Source of the DNA: Tetraselmis striata
Taxonomy: Eukaryota > Chlorophyta > Chlorodendrophyceae > Chlorodendrales > Chlorodendraceae
Direction of reading: 5' to 3'
DNA: 64,000 bases
Assembly: GCA_006384855.1 (NCBI GenBank)
Contig: VCJN01003561.1
Location: 124,001 to 188,000 of the forward strand
Below, piece after piece: positions 60,346 to 64,000 of this stretch. Position 1 is the first letter of the stretch. Each line of letters starts with the position of its first letter. Below the pieces are notes generated by a model that was not told where the DNA came from, ran no database searches, and saw only the letters and a list, made by a program, of their open reading frames with translations. The position numbers and the translations under genes were made by a program.

Positions 60346-62340
60346 GGTGCTGACGTGGCGATACGGACACATACGTGCATGGCAAGACTTACATGGGGGA
60401 CTGTGTATATGCATATAAACAAACATGTATATGTACTTTACTGTACTATCGCCTATACTTCTCCACAAAAGTCCCAGGCATGAGTATGGATATTAGATGT
60501 TACGAGCGCGGTAGGACAATTAAGCATGGGGTTTATGACTTCATACCCCGGTACGACATAGTTTTAGATTTTAGCTTTGGTTGGGACAGGGCATGCGTTG
60601 TCGAACGAGGAGACGCGGTAAAGCGTGTGCTAGTACACGATGTGATGTGAGACCACCTATCACCTACATCACTGAAAACGCCGCCCGATTATTGAGCAGC
60701 CCTTTTAGATAAGGGACAAATATTTAATAATATAATTTATATCTATAGACTTATAGTGCTAATGCAGATAATGAGATGATGGTCAAAATTACTGACGCGG
60801 TGTGCAAACTAAATATACTTTACGTGAGCAAAGCTACCGGGACAAGAAGATGGATCCTCTCAGTACAGGGTAAGCCTCATATTTTGTGCGTTTGGTTAGG
60901 CGCGTTTTTTGTTATTCGGCCATAAACACACACGTGAAGAGACAGAACATGGGACGTTTGTACCACATGTGCCCATATGGTCACAACATGAGCGCCAAGC
61001 CATAGAGCTTTACGCCACGTGCGTCTCAATACATGATACCCGCCGGTGGGGCGTAGTTGTATGTGCTGGGTGGTGTGTGCCAGCTGTCATATGGCCCGGC
61101 TGCACGAATTGAAAGCGCGCCAAGTAATGAAGGCGTATAGCGTGCAACCCTCTTAGGGCCAGATCCCTGCTCTAAGAGAGAGTGGTGTCGTCATGCCCCC
61201 TCTCCCACCCCCCCTGCCCCTACCCCGTCCCCCGGTGCCGTTGTCATTGTTGCAGGCCAGCCCGGAGCTTCCATTTGCTGGCGCTTTTGGCTTTGTGGTT
61301 GTGTGTGCCGCGTGCATGTAGGCGGTGCTTGATTTAATATACTCGGAGCAGTATGTGTAGCCGTTGCACCGCATGGATATGCATGCATTTAAGGAAGGCA
61401 ATGATCTCCGCTGGGTTTTTCTCGGGTAGGTTCGATCGGCCGGGGGAAAGACGAAGCTTACATGGATCTTAGTTGGAGGGCATCACGGCAGATCAGTTGG
61501 GTAAACGGCTAGGCTTTTCTCGAAATTGAGAAAGGGTGGGTCCCGTGGGTAGGCGACGACATTAATTTCGAGTAGGTTTGTATCCGTCAATAGTGCCTAA
61601 ACGTATTCAGATGCCGTATTACGACATTGTAACTCTACCCACGGGTGCGTTTTCTGCACTTGTATTTTTTCCACAATTTCTACTGAGCTTTCCGGGCGAC
61701 GACTTGACTATTCGCGTGCATGTCTTTCGTGGTTGTTCAACAAGGCAATGCCACCCGAGTGATAACGCATACGAGGCGTCACGCCATGTGATAGATTGTG
61801 CTCTAGAAGCACACGCCAACTCGCCAACATGGCCACACCCTATGTACTAAACAACAACGTCATGCGCTAGACTCTCTGCTCTTATGTTTACGCTCTCATC
61901 GATGACCAATAATCCCGCAATGGAGTGTTAGAAGTCACATTCATGCTTGGTGGCACGCATGTGGCTGTAACCCCGGTGATAGAAGTATGTGAACTGGAAT
62001 AAAGAAATTCTCAATCAGACGCCAAGACCATTCGTGTTGCATGTGTTGTTTTCGGACCTTCGTTTTTTATTGAAATTAATTGTTCATCAACAGATGACGA
62101 CTGAACATAACGCGATAACGCATCAGGGTTGTTTTAGGTCACAAACCTACCGCTGTTGAATATAGACTCCGCTAGCAAAAAGGGGAGGGGGCAATGACTT
62201 ATCTGTATCGATCTTTAGTTGTATCGCACATACATCGTGATAGTACCGTAGTCAGCATCACTATGATTACCTGTACTGCGCGCGCTGACATGTATATGCA
62301 ATTGCGCGGGCCCAGTGCTATACAATAGAATACGACCATT
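60346..62340. other. Gene-poor region
   Basis: Contains two unassigned frames of about 90 codons (60375-60650 and 61578-61850) with no motif, and AT-rich stretches. Nothing else is supported. Confidence 0.35.
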
Positions 62341-62344
62341 TTGA

Positions 62345-62573
62345 TTGTATATGTATATAGTATCACAAGCAGACGACAGCTTTCCATCTGGAAAAGCCGT
62401 AATTATTATGGTACCATACTTCATGGATACGCCGATGTGGCTGCACTTTTTGTATCGCATGATGAGTTCCTACAACATGATGCGGATAATCATCCAGCTA
62501 GAATTCCATCAACTGCAAATCAAACATTGCTTTATGTTGTTTAAGGGGGACGAGAGAATGACGTAGTGTGACA
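62345..62573 (+). mobile_element. Second Ty3/gypsy relic: Pol C-terminus, polypurine tract and LTR start
   Basis: The frame ending at 62544 finishes HPARIPSTAN before diverging, matching YPARVPTAN at the end of the element at 12-449, and FVSHDEFLQH matches FVKSPEFVEH. The purine run AAGGGGGACGAGAGA (62543-62557) and GTAGTGTGACA follow, as in the first element (483-506). Internal shifts show decay. Confidence 0.65.
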
Positions 62574-64000
62574 GTTGTATCGGGGTACAAGCACATGAAG
62601 CTTTGCCCCCCTTCCCCTCGCCGAAGCGCTATTCCGGAGTAATTTTAACAATTAATTTCCGGACATCGTACTGCATTATGGGCGACGTTCTACTCGTGCA
62701 GTAGGGATTGTATAAATGTACGACGACTGCTTTAGTCGCTAGTGCTCATATATACCGCGCGCGCCGCGGATCGTCCCAAAAGCTCTAGCGAGATATTGCC
62801 CCCAGTTTCAACACGCCCTAAGTTTCAATACGCTATGTATTCTCCGCATCAACTCGTCGTCAGGCCATGCATGTGCCTGCCCACTATGGCTCAAACTGTT
62901 CGTTTGATCAAGGGCGCATATCGGCAACCCTAGCGGCATCGGTGGTGGGCCAGCAACGCACTCGTTGTTAAAGGGTGGAGATGTCGAAACGATAAGTGAG
63001 TCTAGAAGAAAAGCGCACGAAGACTTTCCGCCGCCGAGACATCACGCATCCATCATGATACGACCATGGCGTAGTAGTGCGGCGCCGCAGACCCCCATTG
63101 TTAGCCGTGGCCCGCGCCAGCCAAGCAAGGGAGGGCGTTGCTGTTGCTGGCGGCCGGCAGCATCGAGCACATGCAGCCGCTGAGAATCATACTCAGATGG
63201 TACCACGTGATGTAGTTCCCAACAAGAAGGACGTCGTTATTATTGGCAACGCGGGAAACGTCGGGGGGCGTGTCCGACCTTTGCAACGTGCATGATTGCA
63301 GGAAGCCCAAGTGCATCTTCTCGTGGAAGGCGCATGTCAACATGAAGCCATCGGAGCCATTCACTCCAGATGATGAGGTTTCATGCAAGTGCGTGTGACT
63401 GTTCACTTGTGCCCATCCCCGTCCCCTCTCTGTTGCTATTGACTATGAATATTGCAGTTGAGTATACAATATGTATGTCATTTACATGGTTTTGGCCTCT
63501 CACACACTGCATGATGCCATGGCATCATCCGCATATGTTAATGGCATGCAACTCCTTGATGAAGACCACCACATGTACAACGCCTTTGTGTGTGATAGCG
63601 GCCTCACTTGTGACCATGCCATGGAGACGGGGTTCTATATCACTCGCAACAAGCGACGCAAGACTTGTCATGGGAACGCAGGGATCGATGTGGAGCCTAC
63701 GCTATGTGCAATGTGTTCATGCGCATCGGGTGACTTAGCATGAGCCTTTGTTGATCGGCATTTATCAGACGTATTCAAGACGATGTTGTCCATGTGCCAG
63801 ATGCATGGCATGACACCAATGAGATGTAATATGCCAAAGGCTACAAGAGTTCGGGCAAGGAGAAGTAGCATGCGCTCGATGTGGAGCGAAGGCGCAGAGG
63901 GACAATAGCGAGTGTGCGGCGTGCAGCAAAAGCCAGCAAGGCAGCAGCCAGCAACCAGCGGCGTGCACCAACTAGCTAGCAAGCAGCAGCCACATGCCAG
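62574..64000. other. No recognised gene
   Basis: A 90-codon frame (63471-63743) reads GFYITRNKRRKTCHG followed by several cysteines and may be from a transposon, but no family is recognised. The end of the window has CAGCA-rich sequence. Confidence 0.3.

Overview
The window reads as nuclear DNA of a green alga (Chlorophyta, probably a chlamydomonad-like lineage). Supporting signs are GC-rich exons, many short introns with GTGAGT/GTGCGC-type donors and GCAG acceptors, TGTAA-type polyadenylation signals, receptor-type class III cyclase sequence like that of volvocine algae, and algal-type LINE proteins. I see no operons, CRISPR arrays or prokaryotic signals. Gene models were assembled by eye by joining open reading segments at splice sites; the five main models each give an uninterrupted frame, but none has transcript support.

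Layout. 1-1.1 kb: 3' end of a Ty3/gypsy LTR retrotransposon. 1.1-5.2 kb: decayed LINE with endonuclease and reverse transcriptase. 5.8-9.3 kb: intact ten-exon EF-hand/leucine-rich-repeat protein. 10.7-11.7 kb: C-terminus of a second LINE family (B). 12.2-17.1 kb: TRM82/WDR4, the WD40 subunit of tRNA m7G46 methyltransferase. 18.25-21.0 kb (minus): GH27 alpha-galactosidase with an N-terminal membrane anchor. 21.7-23.0 kb: 5'-truncated LINE of a third family (A) with a 12-bp target-site duplication. 23.8-26.3 kb: queuine/guanine tRNA-ribosyltransferase. 26.3-38 kb: repeat-rich DNA with LINE and possible hAT relics, two identical tRNA-Arg(ACG) genes in opposite orientation and a small two-exon candidate gene. 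38.0-38.7 kb: two more family B fragments, one a 50-bp insert flanked by a 15-bp duplication. 38.8-44.4 kb: receptor-type nucleotide cyclase (ligand-binding, transmembrane, C1 and C2 regions) broken by stops and frameshifts, with an inverted fragment at 45.1-45.4 kb. 45.4-49.6 kb: repeats. 49.56-49.87 kb: a second family A insertion with a 10-bp duplication. 50.6-58.3 kb: sixteen-exon Pumilio (PUF) RNA-binding protein. 58.3-64 kb: duplicated non-coding segments, a tRNA-like relic and a second Ty3/gypsy relic.

The host genes do not form one pathway, although TRM82/WDR4 and the transglycosylase are both tRNA-modification genes about 7 kb apart. Two patterns run through the window. First, homopolymer G or C tracts up to 45 nt sit in introns, often against splice sites, and inside transposon coding sequence. 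Second, there are several LINE 3' ends, three with recognisable target-site duplications placed 7-8 nt after a TGTAA motif.
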